A stretch of DNA of 64,000 bases from Streptomyces sp. NBC_00569 (GCF_036345255.1 NZ_CP107783.1:434001-498000), one strand, 5' to 3'; positions 52,162-61,484 are shown, numbered from the stretch's first letter. Numbers and translations are program-made. Notes: generated by a model from the letters alone, not told the origin.

Positions 52162-53133
52162 GTGAGCACCACCTCAGCCGCATCCACACCCACATCGCGA
52201 GCCCTGCTCCTGGAGGAGTTCGGCTCCCTTCCGCATGTCGTGGAACGGGCGGTCCCCGAGCCGCAGTCCGGGCACACCCTCGTACTGATGAAGGCGGCGA
52301 CGGTCGCCCACCTGGACCTCAACGTCCTGGACGGACAGTTCGGCATCCTGCCCGACCTGCCCTCCATCCCTGGCACACAAGGCAGCGGCATCGTCCTCGC
52401 CTCCGACACCCACCCCGAGGGCGCGCTCGTCCGGGTGCGTGGCGAAGGTCTCGGGCTCAGCCGCGCAGGCGCCTGGGCGGAGCACGCGCTCGTGCCCGAC
52501 GCCGCCGTCGAGATCATGCCGGACGGCACCGACCCCGTGCTGGCCTGCATCTACTTCTCCCCTGTCGGCACGGCCTGGGCCTCCGTGCACCCGATCGCCC
52601 AAGTGCGTCCGGGCGAGCGGGTCCTGGTCACCGGCGCGTCCGGCGCGGTCGGCGCGACGGCGGTGCAGCTGGCCGCCCGGGCAGGGGCCGAGGTCGTCGG
52701 CGTGGTCGGCCGCCCGGCCAAACTGCCACACGTCCCCGACGCCGCCAAGGCGGTCCTCGCGGCCGACCTCTCCGAGGAGGCGATCGGCGGCAAGGTCGAC
52801 GTGCTCATCGACACGGTCGGCGGCACGATCCTGCGCGATGCCCTCGGCCTGGTCCGCCCGCGCGGCCGGGCCGCGCTCGTCGGCTACACCGCAGGCCGTG
52901 AACTCACCCTCGATCTCGCGGACTTCTTCCTCGCCGACGTCTCGCTGCTCCCCGTCAACATGATCAGCCGCGGCAAGGAGGTCGCCGCGGAGGTCGTGCG
53001 CCTCCTGCCGGACCTCTCCTCCGGCGAACTCACGCTGCCGTACGAGCGTTACGGCATCGACCAGCTCGAAGACGCGGTGGCGCGGCTGCGCACGGGCGAG
53101 GCGATCGGCAAGGTGGTGCTCGACCTGGGCTGA
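52162..53133 (+). CDS. NADP-dependent quinone oxidoreductase-like zinc-free MDR protein
   Basis: 323 residues from GTG 52162 (GGAG upstream); ATG 52111 is a longer alternative but lies within the promoter. Nucleotide-binding VLVTGASGAVGATAVQLAARAGAEVVG (part) at about 153-170. No zinc-binding cysteines are visible. Opens with the QOR-like ALLLEEFGSLPHVVERAVPEP and ends GKVVLDLG. Probably reduces quinones, enones or 2-alkenals with NADPH. Its promoter carries an HxlR-type dyad, so electrophile- or quinone-inducible expression is likely. Confidence 0.9.
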   Translation: MSTTSAASTPTSRALLLEEFGSLPHVVERAVPEPQSGHTLVLMKAATVAHLDLNVLDGQFGILPDLPSIPGTQGSGIVLASDTHPEGALVRVRGEGLGLSRAGAWAEHALVPDAAVEIMPDGTDPVLACIYFSPVGTAWASVHPIAQVRPGERVLVTGASGAVGATAVQLAARAGAEVVGVVGRPAKLPHVPDAAKAVLAADLSEEAIGGKVDVLIDTVGGTILRDALGLVRPRGRAALVGYTAGRELTLDLADFFLADVSLLPVNMISRGKEVAAEVVRLLPDLSSGELTLPYERYGIDQLEDAVARLRTGEAIGKVVLDLG

Positions 53134-53323
53134 CCCGGCGGGTCGCCGAGGCGGCCGGCGTTGCGGTCGCCGGGGCATGGACGGAATTGTGGACGCTCGA
53201 GGCGTCCGAAGCCGCAGGTCCGTGGGGGCCCAAGGAGGCACGCACGGCGCTCGCGCGGGCCGGCATGGCGGCGGAGGCGGACCGTTCGACCGCCCCACCC
53301 GCACCGCCCGCACCTCTCGCAGA

Positions 53324-53662
53324 TCAGGCGCGGTACCGGATTTCGAGCATCGTGCAGCCTGCCGGGGTGCGATAGGGGCCGTGGCGCATACCGGGCCGGC
53401 GGCTCGCGTAGTGGCCCGGCCCGAACGTCTGCCCGAGCGTGAGGTCGACCAGGTCGCCTTCCAGCAGGTACACCTCCTCGACGTAGTCGTGAGTGATCAC
53501 GCCGGCGGCGCTGGTGTCCAGACCAGGCAGCCATCGCACAAGCCGGGTCAGCACAGCCGGATCATCAGGATCCCGCGACAACACCTTCTCCTCGGTGCCC
53601 GGCTGCGCGGCTTCCCGCCACGGCGCAGCGTCCCCCGCAAAGAACTCGTGTTCCTGTTTCAT
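53324..53662 (-). CDS. cupin-domain protein (ChrR-like)
   Basis: 112 residues. Single double-stranded beta-helix with HDYVEEVYLLEGDLVDLTLGQTFGPGHYASRRPGMRHGPY (in parts): His/Glu residues in HDYVEEVYLLEG and the later His in GMRHGPY can bind metal. The closest type is a ChrR-like or anti-ECFsigma cupin, or a small dioxygenase-like cupin. Not fused to a ZAS domain. Stand-alone gene between an oxidoreductase and a hypothetical gene. Confidence 0.82.
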   Translation of the reverse strand: MKQEHEFFAGDAAPWREAAQPGTEEKVLSRDPDDPAVLTRLVRWLPGLDTSAAGVITHDYVEEVYLLEGDLVDLTLGQTFGPGHYASRRPGMRHGPYRTPAGCTMLEIRYRA

Positions 53663-54046
53663 GACACCTCTTCCTGACCCCGGACGGCGTCCGCCGCCGG
53701 CATGCGGTTCTTTTCAGTTGAAGCTTCGAGGGGGTTCGTGGCACCGGGGCGGCTTCAGGGGGCCGGAGTTGACCATCCGCGTGCGCGTCGCGGTCCGGTC
53801 AGGCTCTGGCGGCTCGACGGCTGCACGGCTCGGCCGCTCGGCCAAGAAAGGAGCCAACTGCTCGAACTCCAACGCCTACGCTGTCTCTGGCTCAGCGATC
53901 GGTTCTTCACAAACCATGGCGGCATCCTTCCGCGCTCTGGGAAGATCCACAAGAAGTGACCTGATCATTCCCCCAAACCCTCGTCGGTGCCCGCGAAGCG
54001 GAGACCTGCAGGCCCACAGGATCAACCCACCATCCAGAATCGGGAC
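53663..54046. other. gene-poor, lower-G+C stretch
   Basis: About 380 bases. A plus-strand open frame (53702-53959) is Arg/Leu-rich and resembles nothing known; its tail (about 53860-53960) has lower G+C than the surroundings. This could be scrambled remnant sequence. Confidence 0.4.
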
Positions 54047-54640
54047 ATGGACGTTCCCAGGCTGCTGGAAGCGGCTTCCCTGCTGGTCCCGGAAGAGAGC
54101 GCCACCGAGAACGACCTCACGGTGAACGACGTCTGGGAACACCTCACCCACGACGAGTGGGAAGTGGCTCTCGGTCTGCTGGAGGAGCTCGGTGACGGCC
54201 ACCCGCTTCCACTCAGTTTCTGGCAGGCCCTCGCCACCGCAGCTGAGCAGATGCGGCTGGAGAGGAGCGCGGCCTGGTGCCACTGGCGCTGCCACGAAGC
54301 ACAGCACGGCGTCATACGAGCCGACCTCGACCTCAGACCTGCCCGCCACGCTCGCCGACAGACTCCCTTCTCGGGAGCCGGCGTCCTTCGGCCCATGTGG
54401 AACATCGGGCCTCGAACCCCGACGGGCGAACCGGACCTCTACGTTGCCGGCCTCTGGGTGGAGTTCGCTCCGTTCATGGAGCCCGGCGCGCGGGCCACGG
54501 TGCGTCTCGCCCCCTTGACCCCGTCCAACTGGACGCACCTTCGGCCCGGTCAGGCCATCACCATGCATGAGGACCGCACCGTCGCCGGAACGGCCGTCGT
54601 CCTGGACGTTCAGCGCCCCTCAGGCCCGGCGGCCCCATAA
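54047..54640 (+). CDS. hypothetical protein with a translation-GTPase-like beta-barrel C-terminus
   Basis: 197 residues. The N-terminal half is helical (WEHLTHDEWEVALGLLEELG; WCHWRCHEAQHGVIRADLDL), the C-terminal 80 residues beta-rich: LYVAGLWVEFAPFMEPGARA, TVRLAPLTPSNWTHLRPGQA, ITMHEDRTVAGTAVVLDV. This C-terminal pattern resembles the third domain of EF-Tu-like factors (an acidic PGQ-x-I-x-x-H/R-E-x-R-x-V/I-G-x-A-V/T-V strand), without any GTPase. It recurs in actinomycetes as an uncharacterised protein. Function unknown. Confidence 0.65.
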   Translation: MDVPRLLEAASLLVPEESATENDLTVNDVWEHLTHDEWEVALGLLEELGDGHPLPLSFWQALATAAEQMRLERSAAWCHWRCHEAQHGVIRADLDLRPARHARRQTPFSGAGVLRPMWNIGPRTPTGEPDLYVAGLWVEFAPFMEPGARATVRLAPLTPSNWTHLRPGQAITMHEDRTVAGTAVVLDVQRPSGPAAP

Positions 54641-54699
54641 GGCAGGAGCTGCCCCGTCTCACGCTCGTGCAGCGCTCCAGGCGGTTCCCGTACCGGACC

Positions 54700-55080
54700 T
54701 CAGCGCCGGGCCAGAGCCAGCACACTCAGACCGAACATCAAGACGCCCAGAGGGAGATGGACCGAAGGAACGTGCGCGATGCCGAGCACCACCTGGACCG
54801 AGGCGAGCGCGAGGAATCCCGACGCGTGCCAGATCGGCCGGGGTGAGCCGCCGCCCCGCTTCCACGCCAGCACCGCCGCGAGCACGTACAGCATCGACGC
54901 CCCGTACATCACACGGGCTCCGACACTGTGCAGTGTCTCTCCGTACGACGCGGTCAGCAGCAGTCCGGCGGAGACCGCCTGAAGGAAGATCGTCAGGGTC
55001 TGCAGCGCGATCGCGATCTGCAGGAACGAGTAGCTGCGCCGCGCGTACCCCGTCGCCGTCGGCTTGACCTCAGTGGCCAT
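54700..55080 (-). CDS. four-helix membrane protein of unknown function
   Basis: 126 residues with four hydrophobic segments (about 17-45, 58-72, 85-100, 106-124) and short loops, no cofactor motif. FLQIAIALQTLTIFLQAVSAG suggests a helical bundle related to small DoxX- or cytochrome-like membrane proteins, but no heme ligand pair is evident. It is divergent from the ECF41-type sigma factor (97 bases between starts), which in this group of sigma factors usually activates its neighbour, so it is a likely target. Confidence 0.7.
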   Translation of the reverse strand: MATEVKPTATGYARRSYSFLQIAIALQTLTIFLQAVSAGLLLTASYGETLHSVGARVMYGASMLYVLAAVLAWKRGGGSPRPIWHASGFLALASVQVVLGIAHVPSVHLPLGVLMFGLSVLALARR

Positions 55081-55177
55081 GTCACAGTCCCCTTTTCCGC
55101 CCTCGGGCAGCAGATCGATAAGGTCTCACCAGCCCGACGACGCGGGCCTGCGAAAGGTAAGGCGAGGGGGCGGCCGG

Positions 55178-56095
55178 ATGGGGACTGTCGGGGTCAGCAC
55201 AGATGAGATAGCCGGCGAGCGACGCCAACTGATCAACGTTGCTTACCGGTTGCTCGGTTCGGTGACCGAGGCCGAGGACGCCGTACAGGATGCCTACGCA
55301 CGCTGGTACGGGCTGACGCGAAGCCGGCAGGAGGAGATCCTGTCCCCCGGCGCCTGGCTGACGACGGTGACCGGCCGCATCTGCCTGGACCTGCTCGGCT
55401 CGGCACGGGCCCGCCGTGAACGCTATGTCGGCGCCTGGCTGCCCGAACCGCTGCCCGACCGCACCGAGTGGGGCCGCGCGCTCGGCGCCGACCCCACCGG
55501 CCCAGCAGATCCCGCCGACCAGATCGTCCTGGACGAGTCGGTGTCCATGGCCTTCCTCGTCGTCCTGGAGTCGATGACGCCCGCCGAACGGGTGGCGTTC
55601 GTCCTGCACGACGTCTTCCGGTACCCGTTCGCCGAGATCGCCGGTGTTCTCGGCCGGACCCCCGCGGCCTGCAAGCAGCTGGCGGCCTCCGCCCGGCGGC
55701 GGGTGAGCGTCGCGCACGCTCCGGTGACGGCGACCGGCCAGGCCGACGTGGTCAAGCACGTCAAAGAGGCCTGGGAGACCAAGGACATCGCAGCCCTCGT
55801 CGGCCTCCTCAACCCGGCCGCCGTGATGACCGCCGACGGCGGCGGCATGGTCGGCACCGTCCTGCGCCCGGTCGAGGGCGGCGCGCGCATCGCCCAGTAC
55901 ATGGTCGCCATCGCCGACAAGGCACCGGGGCTCGAACTCCTGGAGCGGTCGGTCAACGGTGTGCCGGGCCTGGTGGCCCAGCGTGCCGGCGTCGTCATGA
56001 CCGTGGCCTCGTTCGACGTCTCCGACGGACGCGTCACCCGGATCTGGGCGGTCCGCAACCCCGAGAAGCTGCGGCCGTGGGGCGCGGAGGGCTGA
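55178..56095 (+). CDS. ECF41/SigJ-type RNA polymerase sigma factor with SnoaL-like extension
   Basis: 305 residues. Sigma2 region VAYRLLGSVTEAEDAVQDAYARW (about 23-43, in parts), sigma4 region with MTPAERVAFVLHDVFRYPFAEIAGVLGRTPAACKQLAASARRR (133-174, in parts), then a SnoaL-like C-terminal domain (about 185-305) instead of a separate anti-sigma factor. The linker motif WLPEPL (87-92) and the C-terminal DGGG motif (220-223) identify the ECF41 group, in which the extension controls activity. Here DGGG is followed by Met224 rather than the usual Lys. GAGGGGG ribosome site 8 bases before ATG 55178. Confidence 0.92.
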   Translation: MGTVGVSTDEIAGERRQLINVAYRLLGSVTEAEDAVQDAYARWYGLTRSRQEEILSPGAWLTTVTGRICLDLLGSARARRERYVGAWLPEPLPDRTEWGRALGADPTGPADPADQIVLDESVSMAFLVVLESMTPAERVAFVLHDVFRYPFAEIAGVLGRTPAACKQLAASARRRVSVAHAPVTATGQADVVKHVKEAWETKDIAALVGLLNPAAVMTADGGGMVGTVLRPVEGGARIAQYMVAIADKAPGLELLERSVNGVPGLVAQRAGVVMTVASFDVSDGRVTRIWAVRNPEKLRPWGAEG

Positions 56096-56234
56096 CCCGC
56101 GGCTCGGCCCGGGTCTCCGGCCTCTCAACTGCCCTTCAGAGGGATTTCAGCCTGTCGAGGAGGAGACCGGTCCGCAGGACAGGGGATCCGCGCAGCGTGG
56201 AGACCACGCGATACGGGGCGACATCGGTCAGCGA

Positions 56235-57122
56235 TCACCCGTAGAGCGAGCGGGCTCCCGGACTGCTGCGCTTGAAACGCTGGCCCATGGCGATCTCCTC
56301 GCCGACCACCGACCACACGGTCCCGTCGTCCCCGAAGGGGAGCGGGTCGATGCCGCCCGCCTCCTGAAGGATGCGCTCGACCTCGCGTTCCAGGCGCTCG
56401 AAGTCGGCTTCCTCGTCGTCGTCCTCGCCGCTGAAGGTGAACTCCTCGAGCAGGCGCTGGAACCGCAGAGTGACGTGGAGGAGGGAGGAGACATCCGTGT
56501 GGAGTGGCCGCACGGTCTCCTCGTCGGGATCGAAGGCGTGCACCGTGCCGGAACCGGGGTCGAGGGCGAGGTGGGCGTTGAGAAGCAGGCCGATGACGGG
56601 CCATTGGCCCGCGTCCCGCGAGGCGTCCTCGAAGTCCTCGGCGTGGACGACGTCCTGGACGAGGGGCAGCCGGCCGGAGTTCTGGTCGGGCTCACGCAGG
56701 CGGAGCGTGCCGGTGGGGGCGCCGACGGTCTGCAGCAGCCGGGCGCCCTCGGTGTCCACGGTGCGGGGCGGGAAGGCGGTGGCGGGCAGGGTCGCGAGCC
56801 GGTCCTCGCCGAAGATGTCGGCGAGTTCGCTGCGGGTGACGTCGAAAAGCACTGCCGTAACTCCGAACTCGGCGCCGGCACAGGCGCCGCGGGACTCTTC
56901 GTGGATGGAAGGGGAGCCGGCGATCTGGGTAACTAGGAAAACGAGCCGTTCCTCCCGGCCGTCCGGGCGGATGCGACCAGTGTCGGCCAGGACAGCCAGG
57001 CCGTGCAACGCGCTCCAGGTGACTTCGGCGAACAGGTCGCGTCGCTCGTCGTCCGGGCGGAAGCAGCATCGGCGCGCGCCTTGAGCACCGCAGGCCGCGG
57101 TCGGCTTCGGTATCCCGGACAC
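56235..57122 (-). CDS. SUKH-4-like immunity-family protein with N-terminal extension
   Basis: 295 residues from GTG 57122 (the start is not well fixed). The C-terminal ~190 residues follow the SUKH-4 layout: WPVIGLLLNAHLALDPGSGTVHAFDPDEE, then LLHVTLRFQRLLEEF and an acidic helix (DDDEEADFERLEREVERIL). The first ~80 residues are an extra alpha/beta region (VTWSALHGLAVLADTGRIRP). SUKH proteins usually neutralise contact-dependent or polymorphic toxins, but no toxin is next to it. Its neighbour, starting divergently, is a STAND ATPase. Confidence 0.7.
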   Translation of the reverse strand: MSGIPKPTAACGAQGARRCCFRPDDERRDLFAEVTWSALHGLAVLADTGRIRPDGREERLVFLVTQIAGSPSIHEESRGACAGAEFGVTAVLFDVTRSELADIFGEDRLATLPATAFPPRTVDTEGARLLQTVGAPTGTLRLREPDQNSGRLPLVQDVVHAEDFEDASRDAGQWPVIGLLLNAHLALDPGSGTVHAFDPDEETVRPLHTDVSSLLHVTLRFQRLLEEFTFSGEDDDEEADFERLEREVERILQEAGGIDPLPFGDDGTVWSVVGEEIAMGQRFKRSSPGARSLYG

Positions 57123-57431
57123 ACCGACCGAGGACCGGAGTTCCAGGCCTGGCTGACCGTCAAGGCCGTGCAGGACATCCCGTCGGACAGACCGGTCCGG
57201 CCATCAGTTCGACTCTCGCGGGCGCACCGTTCCTCGCCGGCCCGGTGGACGGGCGCAGCGACGCCCCGAGATAGCTACATATGCTGGCACGACAGGCTTC
57301 ATGACGGCTACGCGATCGGTTACGTCCTCCCGTCCTCCGCCCCCTGTTCGCCGGATGCCGCGCCTGCACACCACTCTTCCGATTTCTCCGAGTCAGAGAC
57401 ACCGCAGGAAGCGTGGCGAGAGACTCGGTCT
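57123..57431. other. divergent promoter region without a supported gene
   Basis: About 310 bases between the SUKH-4-like and STAND genes. A few AT-richer bases (ATAGCTACATATGC, about 57272-57285) could hold a promoter; nothing coding is convincing, although the STAND frame remains open upstream of its start. Confidence 0.4.
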
Positions 57432-59492
57432 GTGCTGATCAATCTGCCGAGTGAGACAACTCCCTTCGTAGGCCGTGCCGCTGAGGTCCGTGTGCTGGAC
57501 GGGGCTCTCAGGGAGCCGGGCCTCGTGACGGTCACCGGTGGGGCGGGCATAGGGAAGTCACGGTTGGCGCTCCGGGGCGTTCGCGGCGGTGACTGGGCAG
57601 GGTTCGACGCGGTGTGCTGGGCCGACCTGTGGCCATTACAGGAGGACGGCCTGCTGACCGCCGTCGTCGCGGAGGCGCTGGACCTCTCGGACCACACCTC
57701 GCGCACGCTGATGGAAGCGGTGTGCGACTGGATCGGGCACCGTCGTGTTCTGCTGGTCGTGGACTCGTGCGAGCATCTCGTGGGCGCCTCCCGGTCCCTC
57801 GTGGCCGACCTGCTGACGGCCTGTCCTCGGCTGACGGTCCTCGCCACGAGCAGGGAGCCCCTGAGGACGGAGGGCGAGACGGTCGTCGAACTGGGACCGT
57901 TGGATCCGGCCGGCGACGCGATCACCTTCTTCGAGGCGCGTGCCGCGGCCGCGGGCCGGCCACTGCGGGACACGACGGAACGGTTGGTGGCGGAGCGGTT
58001 GTGCACCCACCTCGAGGGGGTACCCCTGGCGCTCGAGTTGGCGGCCGCCCTGTTGCGGCGATGGACGCTCACGGAGGTCTGGGAGCTGACCGAGGAGAGC
58101 ATGGAGGTGCTGGCCCAGCCAGGTCTGCGCCCGTCGTGGCACAGCGCGTTGCGGACGGCGGTGGGATGGAGTCATGAACTGTGCCGACCGGCGGAGCGCC
58201 TGCTGTGGGCGCGACTCTCCGTGTTCCCGAAGTCGTTCGACGCCGAACTCGCCGCGATGGTGTGCTCCGGCGGGCCACTGACGCCGGAGACGTTACGCGA
58301 CGCGCTCACGGGACTGGTGCGCAAGTCCGTGGTCATCTCGGTCGACGGCAGGTACCACCTGCTGGACTCCGTACGTGAGTACGGGCGAATGTGGCTGCGG
58401 GAGCTGGGCGAGGAGACAACCGTCGCCGCGCAGCACGCCACCGCGATGCTGGAGACGACCCGGCGCGCGAAGGAGGAGTGGCTGAGTCCCAGGCAGCAGT
58501 ACTGGTACGCGCGGATGCGAGGCCTGTACCACGACGTGTGCACCGCCCTGCAGTATCTGCTCGACTCGGAGGATGCGGGAGCGCTGGAGCTCGCCGGGAA
58601 CGTCTCCTTCTTCTGGGCCTGTTCGGGCCATCTGCACGAGGTCGCCCACTACGTCGAGCTTGCCGTGCAGGTCACTCCGCGTCCAGATCCGCGGCGGGCG
58701 CGAGGGCTGTGGTCCCTGGGGCTGGCGCGCATTCTGCAGGCCGACCACGTACAGGGGCGCAGGCTCGCGGGTGAGAGCCTGCAGGAGGCTTTCGGCGCCG
58801 GCGACATCGAGGGCGTGCGGCAGGCCGTCTACCTCGAAGGGCTGGCCGCGCTGCTCGACGGCGAGCCGGTCGAGGCGCTGAACCGGGCTGATGAGGCGAT
58901 GCGAGGAGAAGTCCCCGCCCCGCGCGACGGTAGTGACCCGGCAACGGGAGGACGGCAGGACACCCTCACGTTCGGCCTGGCCCTGTGCCGACTGGTTCGC
59001 GTCTTCGCCCTCACCGGCTCCGGTCGCCTCAAGGAGGCACGGCACGAGGCGGAGACTCTGCGCGAGGACTGCGTGCGCCTGAAGGAGTACTGGACCCGCT
59101 CCTATGTGGACTACCAACTCGTCCTGATCGCCTTGTTCGAGGGGCGCCACCGTGAGGCGGGCGGCCACGCACGCGACATGCTCGATGCGAAGCGGCGCAT
59201 CGGCGACCAGTTCGGCATCGCCATGGGCCTCGACCTCCTGGCCGCGACCTGGTCCGCCCAGGAACAACCGGACCGCGCGGTCACCGCGATCGGCGCGAGC
59301 AACCAGTACTGGCGGGCCGTCGGTCTGCTCCGCCGTGGCACACCCGAGGTCCTCCCGCTGTGCGAACAGACCCGTGCCCGGACAAGGGAAGTCCTGGGCG
59401 GCGCCGCGTACGACGACCGGCTGAAACGGGCGCAGTCCATGGCGCCGGAAGCCTTGCTGCTCGCCGTGCTTGAGCGGTACGGGAGGGCGTGA
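57432..59492 (+). CDS. STAND NTPase (NB-ARC-like) with helical/TPR C-terminus, no DNA-binding domain
   Basis: 686 residues from GTG 57432. P-loop TGGAGIGKS (35-43), Walker B LLVVDSCEHL with an acidic pair, the RNBS-like LATSREPL and a GxP region (GVPLALELAAALL), as in AfsR/LuxR-MalT-type signalling ATPases. After residue about 300 the protein is helical with TPR-like pairs (AGALELAGNVSFFWACSGH..., EGLAALLDGEPVEALNRADEAM). No SARP, LuxR or other HTH follows: the C-terminus ends VLERYGRA. It therefore should act through protein contacts or be a remnant of a regulator without its output domain. Divergent from a SUKH-4-like gene. Confidence 0.85.
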   Translation: MLINLPSETTPFVGRAAEVRVLDGALREPGLVTVTGGAGIGKSRLALRGVRGGDWAGFDAVCWADLWPLQEDGLLTAVVAEALDLSDHTSRTLMEAVCDWIGHRRVLLVVDSCEHLVGASRSLVADLLTACPRLTVLATSREPLRTEGETVVELGPLDPAGDAITFFEARAAAAGRPLRDTTERLVAERLCTHLEGVPLALELAAALLRRWTLTEVWELTEESMEVLAQPGLRPSWHSALRTAVGWSHELCRPAERLLWARLSVFPKSFDAELAAMVCSGGPLTPETLRDALTGLVRKSVVISVDGRYHLLDSVREYGRMWLRELGEETTVAAQHATAMLETTRRAKEEWLSPRQQYWYARMRGLYHDVCTALQYLLDSEDAGALELAGNVSFFWACSGHLHEVAHYVELAVQVTPRPDPRRARGLWSLGLARILQADHVQGRRLAGESLQEAFGAGDIEGVRQAVYLEGLAALLDGEPVEALNRADEAMRGEVPAPRDGSDPATGGRQDTLTFGLALCRLVRVFALTGSGRLKEARHEAETLREDCVRLKEYWTRSYVDYQLVLIALFEGRHREAGGHARDMLDAKRRIGDQFGIAMGLDLLAATWSAQEQPDRAVTAIGASNQYWRAVGLLRRGTPEVLPLCEQTRARTREVLGGAAYDDRLKRAQSMAPEALLLAVLERYGRA

Positions 59493-59703
59493 GCGGGTTC
59501 ATGGGTGGGCGCATCAGTTGATGCGTGGACCACAGTCACCCGCACCTGGAGCTGTGCGGCGTCATGGTGGCGGGGTGCGGGGTGGTTGGACGGGTCTGTG
59601 CGCGTGTCGCGCTGGGTCGGGTCCGGCACGCGAGGGTGGCAGGCTGTCCGTGCGCGGCGACTGCCGGAACCGCGGTACCTCGGGGTCGAGATCGGAGTGA
59701 GTG

Positions 59704-60627
59704 ATGAAGGCAGCCCGTTTCAGTCGGTTCGGGGGGCCGGAGGTTCTTGAGCTGGTGGATCTGCCCGATCCGCATCCGGGTCCGGGCGAGGTCCGGATCG
59801 CGGTACGCGCGGCCAGCGTCAACGCGAGCGACTGGAAGAAGCGCAAGGGCCTGATGGATGAGGAGCTGCCGCAGACTCTGGGCTATGAGGCGGCGGGCGT
59901 CGTCGACGAGCTCGGCGACGGCGTTGCGGACGTGGCCGTCGGCGACCGCGTGTTCGGCTTCTCCGCCGTGGGGGCGGCTCAGGCCGAGCTGGCGGTGCTG
60001 TCCTACTACGCGCCGATCCCGCCGTCGCTCGACTTCCCCGGCGCTGCCGCGCTCCCGGCCGCCGGCGAGACGGCCATGCGCGCGATCGACCAGCTCGGCG
60101 TCGCCGGCGGCAGGACGCTGCTCATCAATGGCGCCTCCGGAAGTGTCGGCAGCGCCGCGGTTCAGTTCGCGGTGGCACGCGGTGCACGGGTGATCGGCAC
60201 CGCGAGTCCGGCGAACCACGAGTACCTTCGTTCGCTGGGTGCCGAGCCTGTCGCCTACGGCGAAGGCCTCGCCGAGCGGGTCCGCGCGATCGCGCCCGAC
60301 GGCGTCGACCTCGCGCTGGATGTGGCCGGGAGCGGCGTCCTGCCCGAGCTCATCGGGCTCGCCGGCGGCCCGGACCACGTCGTGACGATCGCCGACTTCA
60401 CCGGTGCGCAGGAGTACGGGGTCCTGTTCAGCCAGGGGGACACCGGCCGCGCCTTCCATGTGCTCGGCGAGATGTACGAGTTGATCGAGTCGGGGCGCTT
60501 CTTCCTCCCGGTCGCACAGACGTTTCCACTCGCCGAGATCTCCCAGGCGCACCGGGTCAGCGAGGACGGTCGACTCCGCGGGAAGCTCGTGCTCGTGATG
60601 AGCCTCCCCACACGCGGCTCCCAGTGA
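59704..60627 (+). CDS. NADP-dependent quinone oxidoreductase-like MDR protein
   Basis: 307 residues. MKAARFSRFGGPEVLELVDLP opening, coenzyme site TLLINGASGSVGSAAVQFAVA about 140-157, and HYR-type ending KLVLVMSLP. No zinc cysteines. Third enzyme of this type in the window after 38262 and 52162. Starts at ATG 59704 in GTGATG. No regulator gene adjacent. Its promoter was not identified. Confidence 0.9.
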   Translation: MKAARFSRFGGPEVLELVDLPDPHPGPGEVRIAVRAASVNASDWKKRKGLMDEELPQTLGYEAAGVVDELGDGVADVAVGDRVFGFSAVGAAQAELAVLSYYAPIPPSLDFPGAAALPAAGETAMRAIDQLGVAGGRTLLINGASGSVGSAAVQFAVARGARVIGTASPANHEYLRSLGAEPVAYGEGLAERVRAIAPDGVDLALDVAGSGVLPELIGLAGGPDHVVTIADFTGAQEYGVLFSQGDTGRAFHVLGEMYELIESGRFFLPVAQTFPLAEISQAHRVSEDGRLRGKLVLVMSLPTRGSQ

Positions 60628-60689
60628 TTCGGAACGTGCCGGGGTTCGCGCCAACCGATGGGGCCGCATGAGCGGCGGGCTGACCGCCG

Positions 60690-60931
60690 GGCGGAACGGC
60701 GATGGCATCGACAACACGGGGCCGGCCCCGGCTTTCCCGCGACTGTGACGCTCGACGGTCACCGACAACCGCGCTACCGGGCAGGGCGGGGGCATCGACA
60801 GCGGGCAGCACTCCGAGATCACGCTGACGGACAGCAGAATCTCCGGCAGCCTGCCTCACAACAGCGCCGGAGACACGCCCGCTCAGGGTCAGAACACCCA
60901 GTACAGCAAGGGTTCTCAGAGCGTGTCTTGA
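60690..60931 (+). pseudogene. fragment of a right-handed beta-helix (polymorphic-repeat) protein
   Basis: Pieces such as NGDGIDNTG and, from about 60758, TVTDNRATGQGGGIDSGQHS and EITLTDSRISGSLPHNSAGD show the GGGI-(D/H)N-x-G-x-(V/I)TL-x-x-S-x-(V/I)-(T/S)-x-N repeats of secreted beta-helix/adhesin-like proteins. A frame change is needed near 60750. The last frame ends at TGA 60931. No start, signal or upstream repeats are left, so it is the 3' end of a lost larger gene. Confidence 0.6.
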
Positions 60932-61106
60932 AGTCAGTTGCGCGGCCTACGACCTCGCCTGGAGGACCAGCGGGGCAAGGGCCTGAAATCACTCGCCACT
61001 GATCGCCCAGCCCGGTACGGTCGCGTCAGTGTCCTCACTGCCGGGTGCGCCTGAGAACTGGGCGCGGCCGCCCCGACAGTTCCCACGCTGAGAGTAGGTT
61101 TCGTCA

Positions 61107-61484
61107 ATGGCATGCCGTATCAGTGAGCTCGTGCTCGGTTGTCGCGACCCTGAGGTGTTGGCGCGGTTCTGGTGCGAGGTCCTGGACTTCGTGGTGCTCG
61201 ACCGCGAGGAGGGGTGCATCGAGATCGGAGCGCGCGAAGGGTTCGGCGGCCCGCAGCCGACGATCATCCTCAGCCGCAGAGACGAGCCGGAGCCCGGGAA
61301 GTCCCGGCTGCACATCGACGTCAACGCCACCGACCGCGACATGGACGCGGAGCTCGAACGCCTCCTCAAGCTCGGAGCGCGCCGGGCCGACATCGGCCAG
61401 ACCGGGGACGAGCCCTGGCACGTCCTCGCCGATCCCGAGGGCAACGAGTTCTGCCTGCTCAAGGCCCGCCTCGCTGCACTCTGA
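61107..61484 (+). CDS. VOC family (glyoxalase/bleomycin-resistance-like) protein
   Basis: 125 residues. Two-half VOC fold: CRISELVLGCRDPEVLARFWCEVLDF at the start (part), RLHIDVNATDRDMDAELERL in the middle, HVLADPEGNEFCLL at the end, the usual sequence order for a single VOC domain dimer. The metal ligands His/Glu of true glyoxalases are not clearly conserved, as common in drug-binding or unknown-function members. ATG 61107 has no strong ribosome site. The gene stands alone. Confidence 0.88.
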   Translation: MACRISELVLGCRDPEVLARFWCEVLDFVVLDREEGCIEIGAREGFGGPQPTIILSRRDEPEPGKSRLHIDVNATDRDMDAELERLLKLGARRADIGQTGDEPWHVLADPEGNEFCLLKARLAAL

